DNA of 64,000 nt, taken from NCBI RefSeq assembly GCF_042885655.1, contig NZ_JBHVRO010000001.1, forward strand, positions 483,657 through 547,656. The letters run 5' to 3'. The stretch comes from Psychrobacillus sp042885655. Lineage in GTDB: Bacteria > Bacillota > Bacilli > Bacillales_A > Planococcaceae. This document shows, piece by piece, positions 16,293-25,457 of the stretch (position 1 is its first letter; each line of letters opens with the position of its first letter). The position numbers and the translations under genes are program-made. Below the pieces are notes generated by a model. It did not search any database. It was not told where the DNA came from and worked only from the letters and a program-made list of their open reading frames with translations.

Positions 16293-17615
16293 ATGAGGGC
16301 AATCGATTTAATTCAACAAATACCAACACTTACAACCTTTAAAAAATATGGGCGTGTGAATCGAGTTGTTGGATTAATGATTGAATCACAAGGACCAGAA
16401 AGTTCTATCGGAGATGTTTGTAAAATACACATTCATTCTTCGAAAAATGGGCATTCAGTAATACTTGCTGAAGTAGTCGGTTTTAAAGAAGAAATTGTTG
16501 TGTTAATGCCTTATACAAATATTAGAGAAATTTCAACAGGTTGTTTAGTGGAAGGTACAAATAGACCACTTGAAGTAAAAGTTGGTTCAGATTTAATCGG
16601 AAAAGTACTGGATTCAATGGGCAATCCTATTGATGGTTCCGTGTTACCTAAAGGATTAATGACAGTAGGTACTGAAAAAGATCCTCCTAATCCTTTAACA
16701 AGACCACCAATTTATGAACAAATTGAAGTTGGGGTCAAGGCTATTGATGGAATGTTAACAGTTGGAAAAGGACAACGCGTAGGGATTTTTGCGGGATCAG
16801 GTGTTGGAAAAAGTACTTTGCTTGGTATGATAGCTAGAAATACAAATGCAGATTTAAATGTTATAGCTCTTATTGGGGAACGTGGGAGAGAAGTTCGCGA
16901 ATTTATCGAAAGAGATTTGGGTAAAGAAGGATTAGAGCGTTCTATAGTGATTGCCGCTACATCCGATCAACCAGCTTTAATGCGAATAAAAGGAGCTTTT
17001 ACTGCTACAGCTATTGCCGAATATTTCCGCGATAAAGGATTGAACGTCATGCTTATGATGGACTCTGTAACAAGGGTTGCTATGGCACAGCGAGAAATAG
17101 GTTTAGCAGTAGGAGAACCTCCTGCTACTAGAGGATATACTCCATCAGTATTTTCGATATTACCGAAATTATTAGAACGTACTGGCACAAATGAACATGG
17201 GTCAATTACAGCTTTTTATACAGTTTTAGTTGATGGTGATGATATGAATGAACCAATAGCCGATACTGTTCGAGGTATTTTAGACGGTCATATCGTCCTT
17301 GATCGAGCGCTTGCCAATAAAGGTCAATATCCAGCCATTAATGTATTAAAAAGTATAAGTCGATTAATGAATCATATTTCAGATGAAAATCATATAAAAG
17401 CAGCGGAGCGTTTACGTGACTTGTATTTTACCTACAACAAGTCAGAAGACTTAATTAATATTGGGGCATATAAGCGAGGAACTTCTAAAGAAATAGATGA
17501 GGCCATACAATACGAGCCTTTAATAACATCTTTCCTGAAACAAGGATATTTAGACAAAGTATCTCTTAATTCAACTGTAAATGAACTAGTTAGTTTATCT
17601 AATGGTGGTGTTTAA
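16293..17615 (+). CDS. fliI: Flagellum-specific export ATPase FliI
   Basis: Cytoplasmic F1-beta-like ATPase that unfolds and docks substrates for flagellar type III secretion. The Walker A motif is GIFAGSGVGKSTLLGM. The Walker B region is LNVMLMMDSVTR. ATPase alpha/beta signatures include GYTPSVFSILPKLLER. ATG 16293 (440 aa) is 8 bases after GGAG. GTG codons at 16284 and 16290 are alternatives. Confidence 0.97.
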   Translation: MRAIDLIQQIPTLTTFKKYGRVNRVVGLMIESQGPESSIGDVCKIHIHSSKNGHSVILAEVVGFKEEIVVLMPYTNIREISTGCLVEGTNRPLEVKVGSDLIGKVLDSMGNPIDGSVLPKGLMTVGTEKDPPNPLTRPPIYEQIEVGVKAIDGMLTVGKGQRVGIFAGSGVGKSTLLGMIARNTNADLNVIALIGERGREVREFIERDLGKEGLERSIVIAATSDQPALMRIKGAFTATAIAEYFRDKGLNVMLMMDSVTRVAMAQREIGLAVGEPPATRGYTPSVFSILPKLLERTGTNEHGSITAFYTVLVDGDDMNEPIADTVRGILDGHIVLDRALANKGQYPAINVLKSISRLMNHISDENHIKAAERLRDLYFTYNKSEDLINIGAYKRGTSKEIDEAIQYEPLITSFLKQGYLDKVSLNSTVNELVSLSNGGV

Positions 17616-17617
17616 CG

Positions 17618-18067
17618 ATGGTTGCATATCAATTTAAATTCGCCAAAGTATTAACAGTGCGTGAACAAGAAAAAACGGAGACTGAGTTAGCATACAAAGA
17701 ATCTGTCATGGCATTTGAACAAGTAGCTACTGAATTATATGATCTTCTAAAGAAAAAAGAAAACACCTTAGATGACCAAAATAATCATTTAACACAAGGT
17801 TTATCTATTGATCATATTCACCACTTTTCAAACTATTTAGATGGATTGCAAAAAAGAATCGATAGAGTACAGAAGGAAGTTGTACAGGCCCGTTCCAAAA
17901 TGAATTGGTTTGAAGAGAGACTTATAGAAAAGTCGCTAGAGGTTCGTAAGTTTGAAAAGATAAAAGAAAAAGACTATGAACTTTTTCGACAAGAACAACA
18001 TAGACTTGAAACCATACAATTAGATGAGATTTCATCTTTAAAGTTTCAAAACAAAGAGATTAGGTGA
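17618..18067 (+). CDS. fliJ: Flagellar export chaperone FliJ
   Basis: Soluble coiled-coil protein that works with FliI and FliH in export. The 149 aa protein is almost entirely heptad-rich and charged, with the FliJ N-terminal signature YQFKFAKVLTVREQEKTETE. It lies two bases after fliI and in the standard position. Assignment rests on that signature and context, as the family is poorly conserved. Confidence 0.93.
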   Translation: MVAYQFKFAKVLTVREQEKTETELAYKESVMAFEQVATELYDLLKKKENTLDDQNNHLTQGLSIDHIHHFSNYLDGLQKRIDRVQKEVVQARSKMNWFEERLIEKSLEVRKFEKIKEKDYELFRQEQHRLETIQLDEISSLKFQNKEIR

Positions 18068-18075
18068 GTAAAAGC

Positions 18076-18672
18076 ATGGTTAAACGGAACAAATCAAGTA
18101 AAAGCATGGAGAAAGCAATTGATGATTCTAAAGGTATAAGCAAAGTGAAAATGTTTTTTTATTGGTTTATCATTCCCTTTTTATTTACTTTATTTATTCT
18201 CTTACTTGTTGCGCAACTAACAAATATTAATGTTTTTGAAAAAGCAAAAGAATTCACTGGTGCAGGACAACCACAAGTAGTTACAGATGATATAAAAACA
18301 GGTCGTTTAGAAAAAAAAGTTGTCTCACTACAAGCTGAAATTCAAGAAAGAGAAGCACAAATAGATAAATTACAAACAGAGTTAGACAATTCATCGAAAT
18401 CAAATGAAAGTTTACTAATTGAACAACAAAGATTACTAGATGAAATTGAGAATCTAAAGCGTGAACAAACAAGCTCAAAGAAAGAATATTCTTCCATTGT
18501 TTCTACTTTTGAAAAAATGTCTGCTAAAACTGCAGCTCCAGTTCTTACAAAAATGAGCGATGCAGAGGCTTTACGAATTTTATCAAGCTTAAAACCTGAT
18601 ACTGTAGCACAAATTTTTGAAAAAATGACACCAGAATCAGCTGCAAAATATACAGAGTTAATGTCAAAGTAA
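18076..18672 (+). CDS. ylxF: YlxF-like membrane coiled-coil protein with MgtE N-terminal-like domain
   Basis: One transmembrane helix (FFYWFIIPFLFTLFILLLVA) is followed by a long coiled coil (about residues 70-140). The C-terminus has two repeats resembling the MgtE intracellular N-domain (DAEALRILSSLKPDTVAQIF, MTPESAAKYTELM). Its position between fliJ and fliK matches B. subtilis YlxF. Similar proteins are called MotE elsewhere, and a role in stator or hook assembly is only inferred. ATG 18076 has AGGTGA 8 bases upstream. An upstream GTG at 18064 is possible. Confidence 0.88.
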   Translation: MVKRNKSSKSMEKAIDDSKGISKVKMFFYWFIIPFLFTLFILLLVAQLTNINVFEKAKEFTGAGQPQVVTDDIKTGRLEKKVVSLQAEIQEREAQIDKLQTELDNSSKSNESLLIEQQRLLDEIENLKREQTSSKKEYSSIVSTFEKMSAKTAAPVLTKMSDAEALRILSSLKPDTVAQIFEKMTPESAAKYTELMSK

Positions 18673-18702
18673 TAATTTTCCAATTAGAAGGGAGGTGAAA
18701 TA

Positions 18703-19911
18703 TTGAATATCGCAGCTACTATAAACATGGGTAATAATATAGCCGTTCAACCAAAAGAACAGCAGCAAATTCCTACACAAAACAATCAACAGTTTGGAAA
18801 TGTTTTTGGACAGATTTTATTAAATCAGCAGACGCAGCAACCAGTTGCAAACGATTCCCAACAAAATCTTACACAAGAATTATCCTCTCTTTTGAATGCA
18901 GATTCATTGAATGAAGTTGAGACCTTATTGGGATCCAAAGAATTGACAGTGAATCCGAAACAACTAAAAGATTTACTAAATAAGCTTTTAGGAGAAAAAA
19001 CGGAAACAAAAGATGATCTTACAGAATCAAATGTTTGGGATTTATTAGCTGGGATTAGTGAACAAGCGAGCCAACTTACTGATGCAATAGTTCAGTCTTT
19101 AAATGGATTAGGTACCGCTACTCCTGTTGAAGCAAAGGAAGCAGTACAATTACTAAAAGTTGTGCAATTGATTGGAAAGAAATCGGATTTGACATTAAAT
19201 CAAGAATCTACATTATTTGATCTAAATCATTTAGTAGACGAGTTAAAAGAAGCAGTCTCTAAAAAAGGTTTAATTGCAAGTAATGAAATAGTTTCAAGTG
19301 AGCCAAAAATGTTCACTTTGGATCAAGCAATGAAGCCAGTTGTTCAACATGTAGTAGTAAAGCAAGTAACTTCTCAAACCGATACAATTATGGAGACAAA
19401 AGAAATTACTACTAATGTACAGGGTCAAGCATCAAATATAGTACAAACAAAAGTAGAAACCATTACAGTTACATTGCCTACAGAAAAACCTGCACAATCC
19501 GAAGAATTTGTGAAAGAGTTACAAAAAGTAATGAATCGTGTACAGTTTGGTCAAGCAGGTGGGGCGAACAGATTAGTTATTAAGCTTTATCCTGAACAGC
19601 TTGGAACGATTCGAATCGAGTTAATACAAAAAGATGGAATGCTTACAACTAAAATGCTGGCGTCAACAGCACTTGGAAAAGATATGTTAGATTCGCATTC
19701 GAATCAGTTAAGACAAGGGTTAGTAAACCAAAACATTCAAGTAGATAAACTTGAAATTACACAAGCGTTACAGGATTCAGTAAGACAAGAACGAAACCAA
19801 AATTTCCAAGATTCATTTAGACAACAACAACAAGAGAATCAGGAAAATAGTAATGACGATACAGAAGAGACTTCTACTTTCGGAGACTTTTTAAAAGAAA
19901 TGGAGGTTTAG
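18703..19911 (+). CDS. fliK: Flagellar hook-length control protein FliK
   Basis: Secreted molecular ruler that switches export from hook to filament substrates. The 402 aa protein has a Gln/Asn-rich variable N-terminal half. The conserved C-terminal hook-length domain contains RLVIKLYPEQLGTIRIELIQ, followed by KMLASTALGKDML and LRQGLVNQNIQVDKLEI. The start is TTG after GGGAGGTGAAATA. The Gln-rich tail is typical of export-competent disordered ends. Confidence 0.94.
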   Translation: MNIAATINMGNNIAVQPKEQQQIPTQNNQQFGNVFGQILLNQQTQQPVANDSQQNLTQELSSLLNADSLNEVETLLGSKELTVNPKQLKDLLNKLLGEKTETKDDLTESNVWDLLAGISEQASQLTDAIVQSLNGLGTATPVEAKEAVQLLKVVQLIGKKSDLTLNQESTLFDLNHLVDELKEAVSKKGLIASNEIVSSEPKMFTLDQAMKPVVQHVVVKQVTSQTDTIMETKEITTNVQGQASNIVQTKVETITVTLPTEKPAQSEEFVKELQKVMNRVQFGQAGGANRLVIKLYPEQLGTIRIELIQKDGMLTTKMLASTALGKDMLDSHSNQLRQGLVNQNIQVDKLEITQALQDSVRQERNQNFQDSFRQQQQENQENSNDDTEETSTFGDFLKEMEV

Positions 19912-19914
19912 TAA

Positions 19915-20598
19915 ATGGCTGACATGAATGCAATTACTAGTAATATGTACTTGTCTAATAAAGCTCCTAAAACTGTAACCACAGGAAATAGTACTTTAGG
20001 CAAAGATGCTTTCTTGAAAATTTTAATGACTCAATTACAAAACCAAGATCCGACAAAACCAATGGATGACTCACAGTTCATTGCACAAATGGCGCAGTTT
20101 TCTTCATTGGAGCAAATGACAAACTTAACAATGGCATTTGAAAAATATGCACAAGCTCAAGAGCAAACTCAAATGATTGAATATAGTAATTTTGTTGGAA
20201 AGCAAGTGAAGTGGCACGAATTGACGGATAAGTTAGATGAGAAAAAAAATCCAATAATCATTGAAGGTACTGGGACTATTACTTCTATTAAGTTTGAAAA
20301 TGGAAATGTTAAATTTACTTTAGCGGATGGAAAAGTAATTACACCGGGGAATATTTCCGAAGTTATTTCCAGTGGTACAAGTTCTAATAGCTTAGTTGAA
20401 GCAAGCATGATGATCGGGAAGACAGTAACTTATATTCCTACAAGTACTGAAAACGGAGATGATGAAGATGCAGAAACTAAATCTGATTCAGCAGTTTCAG
20501 CACAAGTAGAATCTGTATCAAAAAAAGATGGAAAAGTTGTATTTAATCTAGTTGGTGGTGCATCCATTACAGCAGATCAAATTATTTCAATTAAATAA
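19915..20598 (+). CDS. flgD: Flagellar hook assembly scaffold FlgD
   Basis: Hook cap that promotes FlgE polymerisation. The N-terminal signature is LGKDAFLKILMTQLQNQDPT, then DDSQFIAQMAQFSSLEQM. The C-terminal part carries duplicated beta segments (GNVKFTLADGKVITPGNI; GKVVFNLVGGASITADQI). The 227 aa length is normal. It begins two bases after the fliK stop. Confidence 0.96.
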   Translation: MADMNAITSNMYLSNKAPKTVTTGNSTLGKDAFLKILMTQLQNQDPTKPMDDSQFIAQMAQFSSLEQMTNLTMAFEKYAQAQEQTQMIEYSNFVGKQVKWHELTDKLDEKKNPIIIEGTGTITSIKFENGNVKFTLADGKVITPGNISEVISSGTSSNSLVEASMMIGKTVTYIPTSTENGDDEDAETKSDSAVSAQVESVSKKDGKVVFNLVGGASITADQIISIK

Positions 20599-20617
20599 AC
20601 GAGAACGGAGATATGCA

Positions 20618-20998
20618 ATGGACAACATTTCTATTAATCGAGTCCCTCTGCAACCAAGTATCCGTCAACCGCTTACACCTAAACAAGTAGCTTCGCCTAA
20701 ACAGTCGTTTTTAAAGCATTTACATGAAGCAACTGTAAAAACGGAACTAAAGGTAAGCAAACATGCTAATCAACGCCTAGCTGAAAGAAATATTCATATA
20801 ACTGATGCAGAATGGCAATTGGTGAGCGAAAAGGTATCAGAAGCCCGCTCAAAGGGTGTAAATGACTCATTAGTATTGATGGATCAAGCAGCTTTAATCG
20901 TTAGCGCAAAAAATGCTACAGTGATTACTGCTATGGATCGCAAGGAAGCGAAAGATCAATTATTTACAAATATCGACGGCACTATTGTGTTGAACTAA
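20618..20998 (+). CDS. Flagellar operon protein of the TIGR02530 family
   Basis: A 126 aa protein conserved between flgD and flgE in Firmicutes. The core reads SKHANQRLAERNIHITDAEW and ends in AKNATVITAMDRKEAKDQLF and a TNIDGTIVLN tail. No catalytic motif or membrane segment is visible, and its biochemical role is unknown. ATG 20618 has ACGGAGAT upstream. The open frame extends further left into flgD without a ribosome site. Confidence 0.93.
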   Translation: MDNISINRVPLQPSIRQPLTPKQVASPKQSFLKHLHEATVKTELKVSKHANQRLAERNIHITDAEWQLVSEKVSEARSKGVNDSLVLMDQAALIVSAKNATVITAMDRKEAKDQLFTNIDGTIVLN

Positions 20999-21091
20999 AA
21001 ACTATAGCAGGATATAGCAGGACCTTATTAGGATGCTATGTGCAGCGGACTGATTGAAGCTAGCACGCAAATCGAAGGGAGAAAAAATAAT

Positions 21092-22024
21092 ATGATTCGC
21101 TCAATGTACTCAGGAATTTCAGGCTTAAAAAACTTCCAAACAAAACTTGACGTAATAGGTAACAACATCGCAAATGTAAATACTTACGGATTTAAAAAAG
21201 GTCGTACTGTGTTTAAAGATTTAATCTCACAAACTATGTCAGGTGCTTCTGGTGCTTCACAAAGTCGTGGAGGTATTAATGCAAAGCAAATAGGCTTAGG
21301 ATCTCAGTTATCTGCTATTGATACAATTCATTCCGGAGGTTCATTGCAATCTACCGGGAATACACTTGATCTAGCTATTTCAGGAGATGGATTCTTTATT
21401 GTTGCCGATGGAGATGCAAATCCACCAACTTCTTTTACTAATCCATCCTATACTCGTGCAGGAAATTTTTATATGGATTCAAATGGTTTTTTGGTTAATT
21501 CTGACGGAAAATATGTATATGGTTTTGCTGATTCTAATTCGATTAATCTAACGAGTGCGGATACAGATTTTGAATTAGCATCAGATGTTGATTCATTAAC
21601 AACCACTCCAGATGGTGTTTTACCAACAGCGACAGGAAATGTAGCTAATACTCCTATTAGAATTCCAACAAATGCACAAAGTATGTCAATTTCTCAAAAT
21701 GGTACCGTGACTTTTGTTGATTCTACTGGTGAGTTACGATATGCAGGTCAATTAGTATTGGCAAAGTTTCCAAATGCCGGTGGACTTCAGAAATCTGGTT
21801 CAAACTATTTTCAAGAGTCTCCGAACTCTGGAAAACCATTCTATTCAGTTGGTACTGAACAAGGTATGGGAACGGTAAATTCAGGTTTCCTTGAAATGTC
21901 GAACGTTGACCTTTCAGAAGAATTCACAGACATGATTGTTGCACAACGCGGATTTCAAGCGAACACTCGAATTATTACAACATCTGACCAAATTTTAGAA
22001 GAGCTTGTAAACTTAAAACGTTAA
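21092..22024 (+). CDS. flgE: Flagellar hook protein FlgE
   Basis: Polymerises into the hook, the universal joint. At 310 aa it is a short FlgE/FlgG-type protein, as in Bacillus. The N-terminus reads MIRSMYSGISGLKNFQTKLD then VIGNNIANVNTYGFKKGRTV. The C-terminus ends in the family helix VAQRGFQANTRIITTSDQIL. ATG 21092 has AAGGGAG upstream. The apparent open frame extends 18 codons further left without support. A MITE-like element follows. Confidence 0.96.
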   Translation: MIRSMYSGISGLKNFQTKLDVIGNNIANVNTYGFKKGRTVFKDLISQTMSGASGASQSRGGINAKQIGLGSQLSAIDTIHSGGSLQSTGNTLDLAISGDGFFIVADGDANPPTSFTNPSYTRAGNFYMDSNGFLVNSDGKYVYGFADSNSINLTSADTDFELASDVDSLTTTPDGVLPTATGNVANTPIRIPTNAQSMSISQNGTVTFVDSTGELRYAGQLVLAKFPNAGGLQKSGSNYFQESPNSGKPFYSVGTEQGMGTVNSGFLEMSNVDLSEEFTDMIVAQRGFQANTRIITTSDQILEELVNLKR

Positions 22025-22066
22025 TCTATTAACAATTGGCTATATACTATTTAATTGCTGTTTTTT

Positions 22067-22199
22067 ATCCTTTTAATTGATTGTAGTGAAAGGCCGGCGA
22101 CTCCAACGGGAATAGCATGAGCTGAAGCCATGCCCGCGGAAAGCGTCCGCCTGTAACGGAAATCAAGGATGAACGATAGCAATGCCAATCAATTAAAAA
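22067..22199. repeat. MITE-like element R2 inserted between flgE and swrD
   Basis: Perfect 13 bp terminal inverted repeats (TTTTAATTGATTG at 22071-22083, CAATCAATTAAAA at 22186-22198) bound a core at 22092-22168 that is the reverse complement, imperfectly, of palindromic element R1. An 8 bp direct repeat (TGTTTTTT at 22059-22066 and 22200-22207) flanks it and may be a target duplication, though it is low-complexity. It is non-coding and G+C-rich in the middle. Confidence 0.75.
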
Positions 22200-22209
22200 T
22201 GTTTTTTGT

Positions 22210-22247
22210 AAGGGAGGGTTGGGCCGTTCCTTAATGGCCCGGCCCTT
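22210..22247 (+). promoter_or_regulatory. Hairpin enclosing the swrD Shine-Dalgarno
   Basis: AAGGG (22210-22214, part of the ribosome site AAGGGAGGG) can pair with CCCTT (22243-22247), and GGGCC (22221-22225) with GGCCC (22236-22240). The first possible start codon follows immediately. The ribosome site is otherwise 30 or more bases from the start, too far for normal initiation, so folding either brings it close or hides it. Confidence 0.5.
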
Positions 22248-22253
22248 ATGATT

Positions 22254-22475
22254 ATGATTAAATTAACACGTTTAAATGGCAAAGAATTTTCGTTGAATGC
22301 ATTATACATAGAAACGGTTGAATCTTTTCCGGATACTACGATAACGCTCACGAATGGTCATAAGTATGTTGCGTTAGAATCACGAGAAGAGGTAGCCGAA
22401 CAAATCGCTCAGTTTTATAAAGAAATACATATTTTATCGAACCCCCATATAAGAGGTGAAGAACATGAAGAGTAA
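22254..22475 (+). CDS. swrD: FlbD-family swarming motility protein SwrD
   Basis: Small cytoplasmic protein that in B. subtilis raises flagellar motor power for swarming. The 73 aa sequence begins IKLTRLNGKEFSLNALYIET and continues ESFPDTTITLTNGHKYV, the FlbD/SwrD pattern. The start at ATG 22254 is chosen by family alignment. ATG 22248 is two codons earlier. The adjacent ribosome site is absent; see the hairpin just upstream. It overlaps fliL by 11 bases. Confidence 0.93.
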   Translation: MIKLTRLNGKEFSLNALYIETVESFPDTTITLTNGHKYVALESREEVAEQIAQFYKEIHILSNPHIRGEEHEE

Positions 22476-22896
22476 AAATAAACTTCTAACCATTATGCTA
22501 ATTATTTTAGTTTGCATTACATTACTAGGTGTCGTTGCATTATTAATTATTACCCAGTTAAATAAAACGGATAAAGATGCAGCACCTACAATTGATCAAA
22601 TTGTTGAATCTTCTATTGATATACCTGAAATTACAACAAATCTAGCAGGGAATAAATTCATTCGATTATCATTAAAAGTTCAAGCTGACAGTCCAAAAGC
22701 TGCAGAAGAATTAACAAAACGTGATTTCCAAATTAAAAATATTATTATCACGGAACTTTCCGAGATGACTCCACAAGATCTAGATGGAAAACAAGGAAAA
22801 ACTGCATTTCAATCATCAATAAAAGCTAAAATAAACGAGTTAATGGATACTGGAGAAGTTCAACAAGTTTATATAACTTCTTATATTATTCAGTAA
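22465..22896 (+). CDS. fliL: Flagellar basal body-associated protein FliL
   Basis: Single-pass membrane protein around the stators that supports motor function. After a short basic start (KSKNKLL) a transmembrane helix spans about residues 8-30. The FliL domain follows, with NKFIRLSLKVQADSPKAAEE and a C-terminal VYITSYIIQ. The 143 aa length fits. ATG 22465 has AGAGGTG 6 bases upstream, within swrD. Confidence 0.94.
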   Translation: MKSKNKLLTIMLIILVCITLLGVVALLIITQLNKTDKDAAPTIDQIVESSIDIPEITTNLAGNKFIRLSLKVQADSPKAAEELTKRDFQIKNIIITELSEMTPQDLDGKQGKTAFQSSIKAKINELMDTGEVQQVYITSYIIQ

Positions 22897-22925
22897 GATC
22901 ATTTTTTTGAATGGAGGTGGGCAGA

Positions 22926-23924
22926 TTGGCAGGAGATATATTATCTCAATCAGAAATTGATGCGTTGTTAAGCGCACTTTCAACTGGGGAAATGACCGCA
23001 GATGAGATGAAAAACGAGCAAGAATCTCGAAAAGTTAGAGTGTATGACTTTAAACGTGCGCTTCGTTTCTCCAAAGATCAGATTCGAAGTTTGACTCGAA
23101 TTCATGAAAATTTTGCTCGATTATTAACTACATTTTTTTCTGCCCAATTAAGGACATATGTACAAATATCAGTAGTATCTGTTGATCAAATACCATTTGA
23201 AGAATTTATTCGCTCAGTACCTCATATGACTCTTATTAATGTCTTTGAAGTACCGCCACTTGAGGGAAATATATTAATGGAGATTAACCCGAATATTGCC
23301 TATACGATGTATGATTTATTAATGGGCGGAAAAGGGGATTCATATACGAAGACAGATAGTTTAACTGAAATTGAAACGAAAATTATGACCAACTTGTTTG
23401 AACGCTCATTTGATAATCTAAGGGAAGCTTGGGCAAACATAGCTGATATTGATCCAATATTGACCGAGCTCGAAGTTAATCCACAATTTTTACAAATGAT
23501 ATCTCCAAACGAAACTGTTGTAGTTATTTCATTTAATACGATTATCGGAGAAACAAGTGGAATGATAAATATTTGTATACCACATGTAGTATTAGAGCCA
23601 ATTGTACCTAACTTATCTGTTCGTTATTGGATGCAAACAAATAAGAAAGAAGTATCTCCAGAACAATTAAGAGTGTTAGAGAAACGAGTTAAATCTGCTG
23701 AAATTCCTATAGTTGCTGAACTAGGTAGAACGGATATATCCATTGAAGATTTATTGTTTTTGCAGCTGGGTGATGTCATTCAATTGAATGCTAAAATTGA
23801 GGATCCTCTAATTATTCAAGTTGGGGAAATTCCTAAATTTAAAGCACAACCTGGTAAACTTAAAAAAAGGATGGCTGTACAAGTCATTGAAACTTTGAAA
23901 GGAGGAGAGGATGATGATGAGTGA
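22926..23924 (+). CDS. fliM: Flagellar motor switch protein FliM
   Basis: C-ring protein that binds CheY-P and sets rotation direction. The N-terminal CheY-binding peptide is LSQSEIDALLSAL (residues 6-18). The middle CheC-like domain has FARLLTTFFSAQLRTYVQIS. The C-terminal SpoA domain includes DISIEDLLFLQLGDVIQL. TTG 22926 (332 aa) is placed 6 bases after GGAGGTG. The ATG at 22911 overlaps that ribosome site and is rejected. It overlaps fliY by 8 bases. Confidence 0.96.
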   Translation: MAGDILSQSEIDALLSALSTGEMTADEMKNEQESRKVRVYDFKRALRFSKDQIRSLTRIHENFARLLTTFFSAQLRTYVQISVVSVDQIPFEEFIRSVPHMTLINVFEVPPLEGNILMEINPNIAYTMYDLLMGGKGDSYTKTDSLTEIETKIMTNLFERSFDNLREAWANIADIDPILTELEVNPQFLQMISPNETVVVISFNTIIGETSGMINICIPHVVLEPIVPNLSVRYWMQTNKKEVSPEQLRVLEKRVKSAEIPIVAELGRTDISIEDLLFLQLGDVIQLNAKIEDPLIIQVGEIPKFKAQPGKLKKRMAVQVIETLKGGEDDDE

Positions 23925-25071
23925 TGATATGCTCTCCCAAGAAGAAATTGAGGCCCTCCTTAGAGGAACTACAATAGAAGAAGATAAAAATACTAATGAT
24001 GAAGAGATTAATGTTGAGGATTATTTAGATTCCTTTGCACAAGATACGCTTGGAGAAATTGGAAATATATCATTTGGTAGTTCTGCAACAGCCTTATCAT
24101 CTCTTTTAGGTCAGAAAGTAGATATAACAACGCCAAATATTGATATGATTAATCGAGCTAGATTAAAAGAAGAGTTCCCACAGCCCTATGTAGCAGTACA
24201 AGTACAATACACTGCTGGACTTATTGGGATGAATTTACTTGTCATTAAGCAGTCAGATGCAGCGATTATTGCAGATTTAATGCTTGGTGGAGACGGAACA
24301 GACCCTAAACCAGAACTTAGTGAAATCCAATTAAGTGCTGTGCAAGAAGCAATGAATCAAATGATGGGGTCAGCAGCTACTTCCATGTCAACAGTATTCA
24401 ATAAAAAAGTAGATATTTCACCTCCTTCTATAGATTTGATGAATTTAGAAATAGATGAAGGAACAAATGCCATTCCAAATGATGATTTATTGATAAAAAT
24501 ATCCTTCCGTCTAAAAGTTGGTGAATTAATTGATTCGAATATCATGCAATTATTACCGCTAGAGTTCGGATTGAAATTAGTTAAATCATTAATGGGAGAG
24601 GATGAAGAAGAGCAAATAGCTGCGACAATCATGGAAGAAAGAGTAGAAGTTAACCAAATTCCAGTTGCTCAGCAACAGCAGAAAAATGATGCTCCGCCTC
24701 AAACACAAATGCAAATGCAATTTACTCAACCACGTCCACAAGCACCACAAGTGGAGGTTCAACATGCACAATTTGCTAGTTTTGAAGCACCTAATCTATC
24801 ACAAAATGAATCAAGAAATTTAAATTTACTACTTGATATACCACTTCAAGTAACAGTAGAATTAGGTCGTACTAAAAGAACTGTAAAAGATATTCTAGAA
24901 CTTACTAGCGGATCCATAATTGAGCTAGATAAATTAGCAGGTGAGCCAGTTGATATTCTTGTGAACAACAGACATATCGCTAAGGGTGAAGTTGTTGTAA
25001 TTGATGAGAATTTTGGAGTTCGAATTACAGATATTTTAAGTCAAGCAGAACGAATTCACAATTTAAGATAA
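23917..25071 (+). CDS. fliY: Flagellar motor switch / CheY-P phosphatase FliY
   Basis: C-ring protein that hydrolyses CheY-P and doubles as the FliN analogue. The N-terminal peptide is MLSQEEIEALLRG. Two CheC-type phosphatase motifs follow (DTLGEIGNISFGSSATALS and LSAVQEAMNQMMGSAATSMS). A Gln-rich linker spans about 245-280. The C-terminal FliN/SpoA domain is VTVELGRTKRTVKDILELTS. The 384 aa length matches. Three in-frame ATGs occur in a row, and 23917 best fits the GGAGGAGAGG ribosome site. Confidence 0.96.
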   Translation: MSDDMLSQEEIEALLRGTTIEEDKNTNDEEINVEDYLDSFAQDTLGEIGNISFGSSATALSSLLGQKVDITTPNIDMINRARLKEEFPQPYVAVQVQYTAGLIGMNLLVIKQSDAAIIADLMLGGDGTDPKPELSEIQLSAVQEAMNQMMGSAATSMSTVFNKKVDISPPSIDLMNLEIDEGTNAIPNDDLLIKISFRLKVGELIDSNIMQLLPLEFGLKLVKSLMGEDEEEQIAATIMEERVEVNQIPVAQQQQKNDAPPQTQMQMQFTQPRPQAPQVEVQHAQFASFEAPNLSQNESRNLNLLLDIPLQVTVELGRTKRTVKDILELTSGSIIELDKLAGEPVDILVNNRHIAKGEVVVIDENFGVRITDILSQAERIHNLR

Positions 25072-25090
25072 GCAATGGAGGAGTCATAAT

Positions 25091-25453
25091 ATGTCGAAAA
25101 GAATTTTAATAGTAGATGATGCAGCATTCATGCGAATGATGATTAAAGATATTTTATCAAAAAATGGTTTTGAGGTAGTAGGAGAAGCAGGAGATGGCGC
25201 TCAAGCAGTTGAAAAATACGCTGAATTAAAGCCGGACTTAGTCACAATGGATATTACGATGCCTGAGATGGACGGAATCGCTGCTCTAAAAGCAATTAAA
25301 GCAAAAGATCCAAGTGCTACTATTATTATGTGTTCTGCAATGGGCCAACAAGCAATGGTAATTGATGCAATTCAAGCAGGAGCAAAAGACTTTATCGTCA
25401 AACCATTCCAAGCTGATCGAGTAATTGAAGCAATTTCAAAAGCAATAGGGTAA
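25091..25453 (+). CDS. cheY: Chemotaxis response regulator CheY
   Basis: Single receiver domain phosphorylated by CheA. In Bacillus CheY-P promotes smooth swimming. The acidic pair is in ILIVDDAAF, the phospho-acceptor is Asp54 (LVTMDITMPEMDG), and the conserved Lys is in FIVKPFQADR. At 120 aa it is a stand-alone domain. The ribosome site is AATGGAGGAG. It sits between fliY, its phosphatase, and fliO. Confidence 0.98.
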   Translation: MSKRILIVDDAAFMRMMIKDILSKNGFEVVGEAGDGAQAVEKYAELKPDLVTMDITMPEMDGIAALKAIKAKDPSATIIMCSAMGQQAMVIDAIQAGAKDFIVKPFQADRVIEAISKAIG

Positions 25454-25457
25454 TGAA

